The notes under the pieces: model-generated
What the model was told of the DNA's origin: nothing
Seen by the model: the letters and a program-made list of their open reading frames with translations, nothing else
Database searches by the model: none
In this document: positions 1-12,317 of the stretch, one piece after another
Layout: each line of letters begins with the position of its first letter
Numbering within the stretch: position 1 is the first letter of the stretch
Assembly (NCBI GenBank): GCA_033064195.1
Contig: JARBJD010000039.1
Location: 186,001-250,000 of the forward strand
Length of the DNA stretch: 64,000 nucleotides
Reading direction: 5' to 3'
DNA from: Blattamonas nauphoetae
Lineage: Eukaryota > Preaxostyla > Oxymonadida
Made by a program: the position numbers and the translations under genes

Positions 1-3000
1 TGTTCGGCTCCCGATTGATCCCATCGAGCACAGCTCTGAGCAGACTCACCTTTTCGATGTTTTGGAGATCTCCGATGTCTGATGACTTGTCCTGGTCTTG
101 TGAATTCGACCCACCTGAGAACTGGAACGAAGAATCTGAGATGTTGCGTCGGCCAAGATTGAGAGTCAACAAGTTCTGAATTCGATTGAATGAATCAGAG
201 ATGAGTGCCATCAATTCTTCCGCATCCGCCAAGACAACATCCAACAGTTCCTGGATGAGGACATCGATGTTTGAGATCAGAAGAGGAAGCAGCTTTGTTG
301 TGGATGAGATTGTGAGTGACGGAGTCAGCCTCACAGGAGAGAGGACTTCCGAGACGTATTGGAGGACCTCCTTCGGGAGAAGACGGGTGATGGGTGCTTC
401 GCCCACAACTCCTGTCTTTTGGGTGACTCTCTTCTTCCATGTCCGCACTTTGTGTTCCAATGCAAACTGAGAGACTGACTGGTCTTCACTTTGAGATGGT
501 TCGGAATCGTCGGAAGACGAGCATTTGATGGCGACGAGGATCGCTCGCCAGATTTGGAGATTTCTGACGGAACGTTGAACATACACACACCGCTTCTCGC
601 AAATCACTCGAATCTTCTCGACATGATCGACGGTTTTGTGATGCACATTCACGTGGTTGGTGAAGGTGATCAGAGACACCTGTGACTCCCCACAGAACGG
701 ACAGTCGTACGGGATGGCTTCAGGACAGAAGCGGAGCTCTGGAGACGACGGCTGTCTTTCAAACGAACTTTGGGTGGGCAATTGAGACAATTCAGGATAT
801 CCTGTTCGGAACACAATGCGTGCTCGATTGACGATGGTCTTGGGGAGGAACGAGTAGCGATCGCGTTGATGATGCTGAAGAGAGGAGTGAGCACTTTGTG
901 ACGACGAAAGGTTCGAGAGTTCATCAGAGTCTTTGCAAGATGCCACGGCGACAAGAGATTGGACATCCTTGTTAGAGCAGGAATTATTGATGCCCGAATG
1001 CAGACACGTTTGGAGGAGAGTCGCTTCAAAGGCCTTCTCAATGTCTTGAGGAGTGACACGGCGAAAAGAGCCGGGAATTGCGAAAGTTGGGAAGTCAGAA
1101 GGATAGTTTGTTGTTCCAGACGACCTCAGCTTCACCCCGATGTCCAAAATAGGCTGTGTTAGATCAGAAAAGACATCCAATCGAGATTTGAGTGGGACAG
1201 TCAGTTCCCCGATGGTCAAAAGGGCAGTGAGAGTCAGAAGAGTCTCGTGGATCATTGAATTTGATTCTGACAGACTGTGCCACATCAGATCTGGTTCATT
1301 GTCATCGAATGCGACGGTTGGCGAAACTGTCAACGAATCCGACCCTGACCCACTATCTGTCTGTGAAGAAAAGTCGAGGGTGGAATTTTCATCTTGGTCA
1401 CCTGATGGGTTGGGAAGAGTGAACGAAAAGTCTGCTTGCTGGAGGAGCATCATGGGAAGACCTTCTCGCTCAAAATCATTGTTTATTTGACTAACAACTG
1501 TCAATCGTTCAATATCATCGGAGTCATCTGTCTCATATTTATCGTCTTGAATACGATCTGCCGGATTAACTGCTGTTTGGATCATCGGGTTGGGTTCATT
1601 TTCTCGGTGATTCTGTTCTCTGATATCTTCTTGTCTACGATATTCTTTTTCATGAAAACGTGAGATATGATGTCGAATAAGTCTTTCTGTTGAATCTGAG
1701 GAGAAATGATGCCATTTTGGGAGGAGTTTGATAGAGTCAAAAAACTGTTTGATTATGTGGTTAATACTTCTCTGAATCGTTGATAAAGAAGGCGAAAGAA
1801 CAGCTTGGCCATCAATAAAGTTCGCTTCTATGTGAAATAAGAAATTGTTTCGGTTGAGAACGTATGCGGATGAAATCTGTTGGGGTGTGTCAGGTGTACT
1901 GGCCGTTGCTGAATCAACCGCTTCTTGACTATGAGAAAATGGACATGCAATGGCAATTGTTTTCAAAGCCTCCAGTGATCGAAGCATTACATGGTGTATT
2001 GTTTGGATAAATGTTTGTTGATAAGAATCGATGAGCTTTTTGCATGTAGTCAGTACTTCTTCAAGTGCATCTTGTTCGAAGTCGAAAACTACTGGTTGCC
2101 ACAAAATATTCTCTCCATCAATATAGTGATGGCGCGTGGACCGGTGTGAGCCTGGATCTTCAGTTGCGCTCTGACTTGTGCCCCCATGGAAGCATTGATT
2201 GGTAGTTGCATGAATATTCAGGTATCCGTTGATTATAGCACTCATGCATACGATTAGATTCCGTTCAATGATTTCTGAATTGAGAAAAACGTGTTCGATA
2301 TTGCGGTTCATGTTATCAATGAGATTCTTCTCGATTTCTTCTAGTGTTGCGTTTTTGTTGGACAGTGTACACTGAAAGATCTGAATTCGACAAGTCTCAA
2401 GGATCATCTCTTCAATTTCTGTGATAAACGAATCGACAAATTTGACGAGAGACGACAGAGTTCGATCGAGTTTCTCGAGATAGCTGGCGTAAGGATATTT
2501 GTTTGATTTCTCCCATGTAAATTCTGTCAAAATAAGCTGTTGGACGACGTCAATACATCGTATATGAGGGATGAATGCCTCTACAATCTTTGGATGAATT
2601 GAATTGAGATATTTTTTCCTCGCCGATAACTGAGAAATGATAACTGCGAGTTTTATGTCGAACATGTAAGACTGTTGTAGAATTGAGCGACGAAATCCTG
2701 CATATCGGATGATTTGATTGAGATATCTCAATCGAGACAATGAGAGAAGTTCCGAGTGAAATGCAAAAAAATCTACATCCACAAGAACAGTGGGGACACA
2801 CAGTTTGGAGTAAATGTTTGGTGGGAGGTGGTAAAGTTGAGATTCTTCATAAAACTTGGAATTGAATGTTGGTGGTGGACGATGAACAAAAGGAAGATCA
2901 GCAGGAACAAATCCAAAAATTGGGGAGTCATGAAATCGATTGAAGAGTGTCTGGAGGGAGGTTGCTTCTTGTCTCATGAAATTGTCACGTGCAGTGGATA

Positions 3001-3945
3001 GTCGTTTGGGTAGTTGAGACAAAGTATTGCGAAAAGCGAACAATGTTGATTCAAAATTAGAATCTGAGATTGAGCGATTCTTTTTATGTAATTTTGATAG
3101 GATTGTGAAAAGAGAGAGAACCGATGGAGTTAAAGACCTGATGATTGAGTTGGCGTAATCAAGAGAAAGAATTGTTCTAAGATGGGGAGGGATATTTCGG
3201 ACAACAATTTGATAGGTAGAGACTGAATTGAGGATTGTACTCCCAATCTGAGTGAGGGATCCATCGCTTCGAGTCAAGTTTCGTTGGAGGAATGAATGAT
3301 CTTGTCTCTGAGAAAATGATGGAGAAAACAACTGAAGAAGTGTGTGAGTTGAATGGGTTGATGAGGAGATAGGTGGGAGAAGAGAGTTTATCTCCGCTTG
3401 TCGAGGGCTTGGAACTGGATGAAGTGTTTGGTGAGAACCAGGCGAATATGAGGTGAGGGAAGAAGGCGGTAGAAAAAGAGGATGGAAAACCCCTAAAGAA
3501 TCCAGAAACTGATCACAATGATCGATAAATGATCGAATTGTTCTAGAAATTGCACGGAGATTTTCCTGTGTGATTGTGATGGATGAAGGTACCGAATGTG
3601 TACTTGGAAGAAGGTGTAGAGTTGTGTGAAGCGATGTATTATGTGTTGTGAATCGATTGAAAAGAGAGGTCAAGAGTTCTTTTGGACTGTAGACTTGATT
3701 CGATGATGAACCCTGAGAGAAGAAGAGAAACATTTATTGAGAAAGAAAAAAACTGATTCTTTCTTGAGAACAACGCTTATGAGCCTAAAAATTTGTGATA
3801 GATGTGAATTTGTCAATAGATAAAGAAGAGGAGACCAATCAAAGATTGGATGTGAAAAGAGTTCAATGGCCGGTTTTGTCTGTGATATATCTTGAAAATC
3901 ATGAAGGGGGTCATTCTGTATACTCCCCCTTAGAGTATGACTCAT
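1..3945 (-). CDS. Large protein with dynein-heavy-chain-tail-like segment and C2H2 finger (C-terminus outside window)
   Basis: The frame stays open on the minus strand to position 1, about 1300 residues, with no stop, so the gene continues to the left. My model has two exons: 3945-3754 and 3712-1, with a 41-bp GT-AG intron in phase 0. An unspliced alternative starts at ATG 3733. A segment near 2300-1600 reads FLFHIEANF, then SPSLSTIQ, then LPKW. This resembles the linker stretch of axonemal dynein heavy-chain tails, where a conserved PSL..I...I motif precedes a (P)RW. Upstream, LTEFTWEK followed by a helical segment would fit the end of the DHC N1 region. A C-x2-C-x12-H-x3-H finger lies near 710-645, which is not usual for dyneins. 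The rest is Ser/Thr-rich or helical. The dynein assignment is inference; the AAA motor, if present, would lie outside the window. Confidence 0.6.
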
Positions 3946-4343
3946 GGAGAGTTCGACATTCACCCATCATTTCTTTCTCACCGAACTAGAACACACAATT
4001 CGACATGATTGTCCTTTTTACAAGAGATAAATCGGTATTAGAAATTAGTATGAATTTTTGAGAGAAGTTTTGGCGAGTGATTCAACCGTTTCGTTGAATA
4101 TTGTCTGGCTTCTTCTCGTTTACGGACTTCTACCTCCAGGCTCTTCCTCTCAACGTCGAAACAAGCATGTGGTCTTGCAACGCACAGATGAATCTCGCAT
4201 TACATGAAACACGATTTCTGATGACAAAGATAAGTGGTTGAAACGAAGATGAGGAGGGAAAGAGGGTAAGGTCGAAGGAGAAATTGCGTCAATAGGTGAG
4301 AACTTGACTCGGATGGATGAAATCCGGATTCTGAACACTGAGT
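3946..4343. other. Intergenic, no recognised feature
   Basis: Spacer between the 5' end of the large dynein-tail-like gene and the stop of the next minus-strand gene. I see only short chance reading frames and no repeat. Confidence 0.5.
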
Positions 4344-4715
4344 CTATTCAGGGACAGGCGTATCGAAGAGTTCAACCTCGGCTTCTCTGCGTCTGGTCAG
4401 CCCTGCCAATTGTCTTCCTCCGGACTTGTCATATTTTAGCATTTTAGCAGTTATATCTGCGTCTTCGATTTCTTTGTCCCATTTATATTTGGCATCGAAC
4501 TGGTTCTGGTTGAAAGTTCGAGTGAAGTAGGAATTAACAGCATTTTCGAAACGAGTGAGGTCAGCGGCGAGATATTCATCAGCCTCTTCTTCGGTGATCG
4601 TGAGAGAGCCGGCTTTTTCGCAATCAGAGACAGGACGGGTGTGTCCATACCAAGGCGGATCAAACCACTGTCCCGACCATACTTCGTATTTTCTTGATCG
4701 CTCCTTTTTCTTCAT
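4344..4715 (-). CDS. Hypothetical small charged protein, 123 aa
   Basis: A single open frame starts at ATG 4715 (MKKKERSRKYEVWSGQWF) and ends at the stop at 4344. The protein is hydrophilic. It opens with a lysine/arginine-rich stretch and then an aromatic segment with WFDPPWYGHTRP. The middle is acidic and helical (ITEEEADEYLAADLTRFE), and the C-terminus is also charged. It has no signal peptide, membrane segment or cysteine cluster. The non-random composition and the lack of a better frame on the other strand support coding. I do not recognise the family; an accessory protein of a flagellar or mitochondrion-related complex is only a guess. An upstream exon cannot be excluded. Confidence 0.5.
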   Translation of the reverse strand: MKKKERSRKYEVWSGQWFDPPWYGHTRPVSDCEKAGSLTITEEEADEYLAADLTRFENAVNSYFTRTFNQNQFDAKYKWDKEIEDADITAKMLKYDKSGGRQLAGLTRRREAEVELFDTPVPE

Positions 4716-4866
4716 TTCGCCCAATGTTCACGAAACTCTGGACTCAATCTGTTTCTCCCTCTAATCCACTCCCTACGCTCGTTCATTTCAACGCAAAAGT
4801 CGAGACTCAACCAATTCACCGATTGTGCTCCTCATTGGACCTTCATACGCTTCAGATACAGGGAGA

Positions 4867-5961
4867 CTTGTTCTGAAATGAAGAAGAATAGTTCTGAAAT
4901 GAAGAGGAATAATTCAGAAATGAAAATGATTGTTCAGAAATGAAGAGGAATTGTTCAGAATTGAAAATGATTGTTCAGAAATGAACACGAATAATTCAGA
5001 AATGAAAATGATTGTTCAGAAATGAAGAAGAATTGTTCAGAAATGAAAAATGATTGTTCAGAAATGAACATGAATAATTCAGAAATGAAAACAAATAATT
5101 CTGAAATGAAAAACAACAGCTACAGGTATTCAAGACAACAGATATTCGAATGTCCACTCTCATTGATTGAATGAACGGTTGATCAAACACTCAATGTCAA
5201 AATAAACAGTTCTCGTTGTGTCAGAAATAGGTTGCGTGTCACATCAAAACAGGGTCGTTTGCGTTTATTGTGGAATAAAAAAAGATGGTTTGTGATAGTG
5301 ACCTACGAAACACGCTTTTCTACCGGATCAGAGAACAGATCTTCACTAACTTTTGAATGACTCACATCAGAACAATTGGAAATCAAGACAATTAATGAAC
5401 GTGAATTACCTCACAAACTGTTCTCGGATGGATTTAGGTGAAGATAGGTCAACTCGCTGAAACACAATCGACTTTTTGCTGGTTTTGGGATCATACGCAG
5501 GTTTAACATGGTCCAATAACTTCACAAATCCCCATGATTGTATCAAAATTGACAAACAATGGCTATTTTACCAGAAACCCAGCTGTCTGTATGGATGAAC
5601 CCGATGAGGACTGTTTTCTCATTCTTTTATCTTTGACATTCTCATTTGAGATATTTCATCTTGTTCAGTTCAATTATTTGTTTTTGGTGGAATGGTGGAG
5701 CAACGTGAAGACATCCTGTACCTTTTTTCAGTGGTATCAATGAAATACCAGACTTGTTTTCATTTCTGAATTATTCATGTTCATTTCTGAACAATCATTT
5801 TTCATTTCTGAACAATTCTTCTTCATTTCTGAACAATCATTTTCATTTCTGAATTATTCGTGTTCATTTCTGAACAATCATTTTCAATTCTGAACAATTC
5901 CTCTTCATTTCTGAACAATCATTTTCATTTCTGAATTATTCCTCTTCATTTCAGAACAAGT
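4867..5961. repeat. Fold-back inverted repeat built of a 20-21-bp minisatellite
   Basis: The left arm (4867-5095) and right arm (5755-5961) are near-perfect reverse complements over about 200 bp. Each arm is built of short units of the type TTCAGAAATGAAAATGATTG, in the same internal order of variants. The left arm has one extra unit of about 21 bp. About 660 bp of unrelated AT-rich sequence separates the arms and holds no convincing gene. The structure could be a fold-back or MITE-like transposon. Its right arm ends about 70 bp before the readable zinc-finger part of the hAT transposase, so it may have inserted into the N-terminal part of that gene. Confidence 0.85.
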
Positions 5962-6033
5962 TTAGCTGTATATGTTCAGAAATACTATAAACTTTATCCG
6001 AATCAAACAAAGAATATATTTTCGATTTCTGAA

Positions 6034-7986
6034 GTGGGGTTGTTCTGTTCTCACTGTATCTCTGTGTTCGGACGATTTGGAACTCGGCACAAGACGTACA
6101 TTTCTCAGCCTGCCAGACAAATTTCTTGGTCGGATTTTATGCGCCACTGTCTTTCAGTTCAACATAGAACCCGTTTTTCCGATCGAGAATTGGAGTGTAG
6201 TGATCCTGAGCATGAAATGGTCGCCTGTCCGGAGGAATTCAAGAATGTTATTTATGAAAACAGAATTGCCGCTGCTTCATACATCACTTCGTCAATCCTC
6301 CCTGCATCCACATATCCTTCCTTATGTCGTCTTCTCGACTCGCGGACCAATGTCCCACAACTTTATTCATTAGCATTGACCGGTTTACGGGTATATTGGT
6401 ATTTAGCCGACAAATGGTGTTCCACACGGACCACTCAACTTCAGGTTTATCTCTCCTCTTCTTTTCCATTCAGCTTGATGCTGGATGGGACAACAGATAG
6501 CACCGGAACAAAACAAGTGGCATGTCACCTTCGAATCTTAAATATGAACAACCAACCGTTTTCAATGCTCTTATCAATGCGCCCTCTCATAAAACAAGCA
6601 GACGGAAAAGCACACCTCGATTTGGTCGACTCTCTTTTTGAAGAGTTCGATCTTCCCGCAAACTCGTTCATCGGTGTGGGCACGGATGGCGAATCAACAA
6701 TGACTGGGTTGGGAAACGGTCTCTGGGGTCGTCTTCTCAACAGATTTCCCTTTCTTCTACCAATTCACTGTTCGTCACACCGTCTTCAGCTCGTCTTTGT
6801 GCATACGCTCTCTGTGACTTCTCTCAACATTATTCAGCGTCTTCTTATGTCCTATCATTCTCTCGCGGTGCATATTTCTCGATCACAGGCACGAAAACAA
6901 CATCTCAGCGAGATTCAGGCCCTCAACGGAAGCAAAAAACATCTGATCCCATATTCCGTTGTCACACGCTGGTTCACTCTCTATGTGACAGCAAAAGCGG
7001 TATTGAAGCACTTTCAATCGCTATTCACCATCACTCGCCTTTCCACTGATCTACAAACACACCAATTTGCTCATTGCTTTGGAACAGCTTCATATCTTCG
7101 ACTATTTTTAACTGTTCTGGTCCTCCAACCTGGCTACCTACTCTGTAAATCCCTTCAGTCGGCCGACCTGAATTTCATTTCATTCGATTTCATGCTCCAG
7201 ATCACAAGACAAGCCATCCATTCCAACAATTATCCATATCTCTTACTTTGCGATGCCATCGACTCACTCTTCACACAACAATATCTTGAACCTCTTCGTA
7301 TAGAGGAGTATATTGCAATATACCACGAATTAGAGGTTCTGATTGCGTCATTCTCATCTTTTTTTGACCATTATTTTCCAGCTGCGGGATTAACTACTCT
7401 GATATGCGGATTCGCTCCAATTCACTGCCTGAATCACGAAAAACACTTCGAAATGAGAAATGCCTCTCTCATCCTCTGCGACATTGTGGATCAAGGCCGT
7501 CCGAGGCCACTCTTTCCCGACGGCCCATCGATTCAAAATTATATCAACTACTGTGCTAAATTTCCAAAACTTGATAGATACTCATCTATGCCATGTGTAT
7601 CATCGTTCCTCTCGGAATCCACAACAATAGCCCCACCCCAAACAAAATTATTCCTTCGTCTCCTTCTCATCCTCCCATGGACAACGTGTGATGTTGAACG
7701 GTCCTTCAGTCATCTTCGGCGACAGAAGAATGATCTTCGAAACAGCATTTCGAACCAACATGTGGAATCTCGGCTTCTTCTGCAGAAATCACAACCTCGC
7801 ATTTTGTGCCGTGAACTTTTGACGCAAGAAGCTTCCCGACTTCGTGAAAAATTCAGTATCATCCGAAAACAATCTTTTCTTCACAAATTGTCTCGTGAAA
7901 CACCTTTTTTACGAGATGATCCACCAGAAACGACTGCGCTTTCACTACTGATCAGAGTTCAATCAACATTGAGTAAGATGGAATAA
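6034..7986 (+). CDS. hAT-superfamily transposase (ZNF862/TTF-type), catalytic core intact
   Basis: The 650 codons are uninterrupted. The N-terminus has a zinc-finger-like stretch, FCSHC then a W..F..HCLSVQH segment, as in TTF/BED-type hAT proteins. The hAT catalytic residues can be placed. D151 lies in LMLDGTTDS, D218 in VGTDGESTMTG, and the C..H motif is IHCSSHRLQL. E555 lies in CDVERSFSHLRR at the start of the C-terminal hAT dimerisation domain. The frame opens with GTG at 6034, and the first in-frame ATG is 6139, after the first Cys pair. The frame is also open upstream to about 5947, where TTTCAG could be a splice acceptor. The true N-terminus is therefore either in an upstream exon or was lost to the adjacent fold-back repeat. 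I saw no hAT-type terminal repeats or 8-bp target duplication. Confidence 0.85.
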   Translation: MGLFCSHCISVFGRFGTRHKTYISQPARQISWSDFMRHCLSVQHRTRFSDRELECSDPEHEMVACPEEFKNVIYENRIAAASYITSSILPASTYPSLCRLLDSRTNVPQLYSLALTGLRVYWYLADKWCSTRTTQLQVYLSSSFPFSLMLDGTTDSTGTKQVACHLRILNMNNQPFSMLLSMRPLIKQADGKAHLDLVDSLFEEFDLPANSFIGVGTDGESTMTGLGNGLWGRLLNRFPFLLPIHCSSHRLQLVFVHTLSVTSLNIIQRLLMSYHSLAVHISRSQARKQHLSEIQALNGSKKHLIPYSVVTRWFTLYVTAKAVLKHFQSLFTITRLSTDLQTHQFAHCFGTASYLRLFLTVLVLQPGYLLCKSLQSADLNFISFDFMLQITRQAIHSNNYPYLLLCDAIDSLFTQQYLEPLRIEEYIAIYHELEVLIASFSSFFDHYFPAAGLTTLICGFAPIHCLNHEKHFEMRNASLILCDIVDQGRPRPLFPDGPSIQNYINYCAKFPKLDRYSSMPCVSSFLSESTTIAPPQTKLFLRLLLILPWTTCDVERSFSHLRRQKNDLRNSISNQHVESRLLLQKSQPRILCRELLTQEASRLREKFSIIRKQSFLHKLSRETPFLRDDPPETTALSLLIRVQSTLSKME

Positions 7987-8256
7987 CAACCGCACTCACA
8001 ACTTCACTCATTTATTGGTTGACTCTTCCATCCTTTTCAACCGTTAGTTTTCGTGTTTGACCATGAATTTCGGAAAAGATTGTGAAAAACCCAAAAAATG
8101 AATGAATAAGAGCCAGAATGAATGAACAATCCGAACAACCCATGTATTCTCCTGATGTGTATTCTGTCAAGTGTTGAAGGAAGATTCCATCACTCCTCTG
8201 AACAAAAATAAGGATCAAATGTGCAGACGCTCGTTTTGTGTCACCGAGTCGATTCG

Positions 8257-11200
8257 TCACAACCACACTTGTTCCATCGATGGATCCATGTCGAGTGAGA
8301 ATGTTGAGCTTTGTCCCATCAACGGGTTTGCTGTGAACGGGAAGAGCGAATGTTTGGATGGTGAGGTTCTCAATTGGGACGATTGGGACTCGCTCCTGTT
8401 CTGCTCGCTTTGGGGTTCTGATGTTTGTGACTTGTGCAGCGGAGAAGTTGCTGGCGAAAACCGTTCGTTATCGTTCAACATATCTTCTTGTTCGACAGAT
8501 AGCTCATGCTGAACATCATCGTCGTCTCTGTGACTTCCATGTTCGTGGTCACCATCCTCGTCATCTTCTTCCTCTTCTTCAGAGTCACCTTGGGCGAGTG
8601 TGTTCTCCTGCGTGTCCGAGTTCGCTGTCGAGATCAGCCGTCTGATCACGCCCTGCAATTTGGCCTTTGGAACATCCAACAAGTTCATCAATCTGTCTCT
8701 CCTCCGTTTCTTCATTAAGACTGTCTGTCGAATGAACAGAAGGAGAGAGAATCCCAACACCAGCACAAAATTTATGGCTTCGATCCCGAGATAGCTGATG
8801 AGGACGTACATTGCGGTCGTATCTGTCTCTTCCATCGTCCCAATGACAGCCTTCTTCAGCGAGTGCACGAACGGCTGCATGGAGTTCGCACACACATACA
8901 TGATGTCGCGGCAGTATTGTGTGAAGTCGATCACAACAACGCCATCTCTCATCACCTCCGCTGACCCGATCTCTCTCGCCTTCTGAACGAGTGACGTGAG
9001 TGCTGTTCGAAGAATCGCTGTTTTTGCGGATTCTTTTGTCACAACTGGCTCCACAACGCCCGTTTCTGGATTTGGGAGGAACTCGACAATGAACTCGTAG
9101 ACTGTCATGTCATTGGCTTCCCACGGGTCGTGGTACGACGTAATGTCAAAGATAGTTGTCAACATGTCTGTCAGGAAGTCAGCGGCCTCGAGAAGCTCGC
9201 GTTGGATGTCTGATGTGGATGAAAGAATCCCTACTTTTCCATCAGCTGGGGGTGTATCCACAAACCCATAGATGAATGCCTGTATTGTGAACTGAAGAGT
9301 GAATGATGCTGTGCGGGAAGTATGCTCGCAGATCCGACAGACCTCGCGAAGAGTGGTGAGATCGTTCGAATAGTCGTTGGTCATGGTGACATAGATGACC
9401 AGCCCGACAATCATTCCCATGCACGCAAAGAGATGAATGATGACCAGAAGAATGCAAGTTCGGCGTCGGAGGTGAGCGAGGTCTTCTTTGTTTCCACTCC
9501 CTCCGATTTCAGTGATGATTGTGTTCAACTTCTTCTTCTTTCTTCGTCGTCGTCCAACTGATGAGCGCGATTGGCCACTCATTCCACTCGTCTGACTTGC
9601 TCTGCTCATCCCACTCATCCGACTGGCCTGGCTCTTCTTTTCGTCATCTTGTGGATCGAGTCCTCCGATGGCAACAGGAGCTTCAGCAGCGTCTTCCTCG
9701 ATCTGATCAGCTCGCAAGAGGATGATGTCTGCAGCGTCCTCGTCGTTGTAGATGTCAATCAGAAGACTTGCATACTGTCGAAGCAGCTGGACTGATGTTG
9801 GGTGTGTGTTGATCAAGTCCTCGTAGATCAACCGAGCTTTGCTCTCGTTTTCAACAATCGCATGAAGAAGAGTGGGAATCAATTTCAGGCGCGGATGGGG
9901 AGCGGTCATGTTGGAGAAGAAGTCTCGCATGGCACTTTTCGCAGTCTCGTGCATATCTTCTGCTTTGGTCATTTGAGATTGAAACTGGGCATTGGCCATC
10001 TCATTGCCAACATTCGCTCCCTTCACTTGTTCCTTCGTTTTGCAGAAAAGAACAAATCTCAGGCTGAGAGCAGGCCGACTCGCTCGTGCCGTTCGATACA
10101 CGCTGTGGGCCTTCATGTGGTTCTTTCGATAGTACGTAAGAAAATTCCCATAATTAAAATGTATAAAGGCGTTTGTTTTGTGTCGTTTGATGCCTGTGAT
10201 GTAGATCAGATCGGCATACGAATAGAAGTCGTATGTGCGGTACTGTGGCTGCTGGATAAAGCGAACTGAGGGTTCTATGAGTGAAGGATTCTTCATCTTT
10301 GGCAGGCCTTGACCAGAGATGTCTGTGAGGTCAGTCAAGGGGAGACCATATTCGGTGAGTAAGAAGATCTGTTTTTCTCGTCTTGCGAGGAGCCAATTGA
10401 AGAAAACGGAAAACCCAATGCCGCAACCGAGACCAGCAATACCACAAACAATTGTGATGATGAGGGTGATGACAGCTTTGGAGCTGTTATTAATAAATCC
10501 ACTGATGAGATAGGCCAGTTCCAAGAACGCTCGCATGAAGCCAAAAATGGACCACTTAACGATAGTAAGTAGATTTCCGCGGTGGTGATAGTATGGAACA
10601 GTGGCAATGACAATCAGGATGATTCCAGCCGATGATCCAAACGTGACTGCAAATCGCCAGAAGGGCCAGTCAACCAAAGTTCGCATTGCAAAGACACATC
10701 CGACAGTAAGGAGGAAGTTCAGGAGTGGCATAGTGGACGCAGGGGCAGAGAAGAAGCCTCCGTGCTTGGGGTTGTGATTGAAGATAAAGAAATGGTATAG
10801 TAAACCCACGCAAGAGAAAAACAACAAAAAAGCGATTGATAGAACGAAACCGACAATTCCGGGGATTCCATCGCCAGCAAAACAGCCTACGTTGGTTCCG
10901 CGGAAAACGAACTCTTTTGACGATGTCAAAACGCAGTCAAATTGGGTGATAGCCAAATTTAACAATGGAATAAGGAAAACCCCAAAGAGGAGTTGATAGG
11001 TAAAGCGGAGCAGCCGGACAATCCATGGCTGGGATGCCATGATTTTGACATGCAAGAGGGCGCAGACGAGGTGATACAGAAATAGGAGAATCACCAGGCC
11101 AAAGAGTCCAATTGACACATACGAAATCCAGGCTTGTAAGAGATATCCAACTGAAGCAAGGTCAACGAAATTGATGATCTTGACAAGTTGTGAAGAAGAT

Positions 11201-11562
11201 ATGGAAGAATCAGACTTTTGAAACTGGTGTTTGAAGGTTTGTTGTTCGGTCAATGCAAAAGAAGGACAATGTGATCATTTCGATCAGGATAAGTCCATAT
11301 TGGAAGATTTCCCATGCTTTATTGGGATTCTTCTTCTAAACAGACGAAAATCAAACAGAATATGATTGAAAGTGAACAAAATTGAAGCAAAAGTGATGAT
11401 TCTTGGATAGAATTGAGATAAAGGAGATTAAAGTTGTATATAAACCTGATTGTAGAGTGTGTGATAGAACGAGAAAACGGCTTGGTCCTTCATGGAGTAC
11501 TGGTCAGGATTTTGGCCACCAAGCTGTCCCATAGATGCATTCGACTTGTGTTCATCCTCCAT
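8257..11562 (-). CDS. Multi-membrane TmcB/TmcC-like TPR protein, 1049 aa, three exons
   Basis: The spliced model is 11562-11446, 11335-11225 and 11178-8257, with introns of 110 and 46 bp that start GTTT and end AG, both in phase 0. The exon 2 peptide NPNKAWEIFQYG aligns with exon 2 of the paralogue at 19875-24715 (NPPKALIYIQWM), which supports the model. A bundle of membrane helices fills the first ~400 residues. A helical repeat region at about 496-570 contains a YEDLINTHP...LLRQYASLL repeat typical of the TPR-like region of Tmc (tiny macrocysts) B/C proteins. Membrane helices near 651-676 and 866-893 bracket an extracytoplasmic domain of about 190 residues. The cytoplasmic tail has a Lys/Arg cluster, an acidic run and Ser/Gln-rich sequence. 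A sensory or mechanosensory membrane role is inferred. It lacks the second sensor unit and hemerythrin domain of its paralogue. Confidence 0.85.
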
Positions 11563-12317
11563 AATTGAAGTTCACGTGTATTGGAAAGAATGAAGATAGT
11601 TTAAGGGGACGGGTAGTTCGATCATGTGTGTCCTGAAACTGAGCAACATTTAGCAATTATGATATATTAATCATCCCGATTGATCTCTTTTTTGAGACAT
11701 TTCTTCCGTGTGATTTGATCAAAGTATACTCTGGATACAAAATCCTTCACTTTTCTTGAGAGCACTTACAACACACAAAATCATATTCAATGAACAACCT
11801 GGACAATATCTTATTACTCTCGCACTGTTGTACCTCTTAAATCAATCCTATCTGAGAACATGACAATTGACTCTGTTTACTCACTTGAACACCTGGTGAC
11901 AGTTTGAAAGAGCTCACAGCAATCAAACCTATCACTAAAGTTGAATTGAAATGTTTGGAAAGCCAATTTATTTCTTTGAGGTTCATGATGAGCACATTTT
12001 TTCTTCACTTTGCCTGACTTGGAATGGGAGCAGTGACAACCACTTTGTTATGGTTAGCCGCTGCTCTCTTCTATAATCTATTTGTGACGAGAGTTTACTG
12101 GATGCTGACACCATTTTTCTTTCTCCTATCGATTGATTTGTTCGTTTCAACTTTTTTGTCTCATCTCTCTCCTCTAACTCTTTACAGTCCATCCATTCTT
12201 CTCTGCTCATCACTGATGGTCTTTATGACCCACCCATGATTCATGATTCGTCAATTCTCGTTTTATCATCTGAAACTCGACACGACATGACACGAGTCAA
12301 GTCATCCACCATCACAC
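11563..12317. other. Intergenic between divergent genes
   Basis: AT-rich sequence between the start of the TmcB-like gene (-) and the start of the secreted cysteine-rich gene (+). It presumably holds both promoters, but I could not assign specific sites. Small open frames here look like chance. Confidence 0.5.

Noticed and set aside
5972-6373. 133-codon frame overlapping the start of the hAT transposase
   Set aside because: It overlaps the transposase coding region in another frame and has no similarity of its own.
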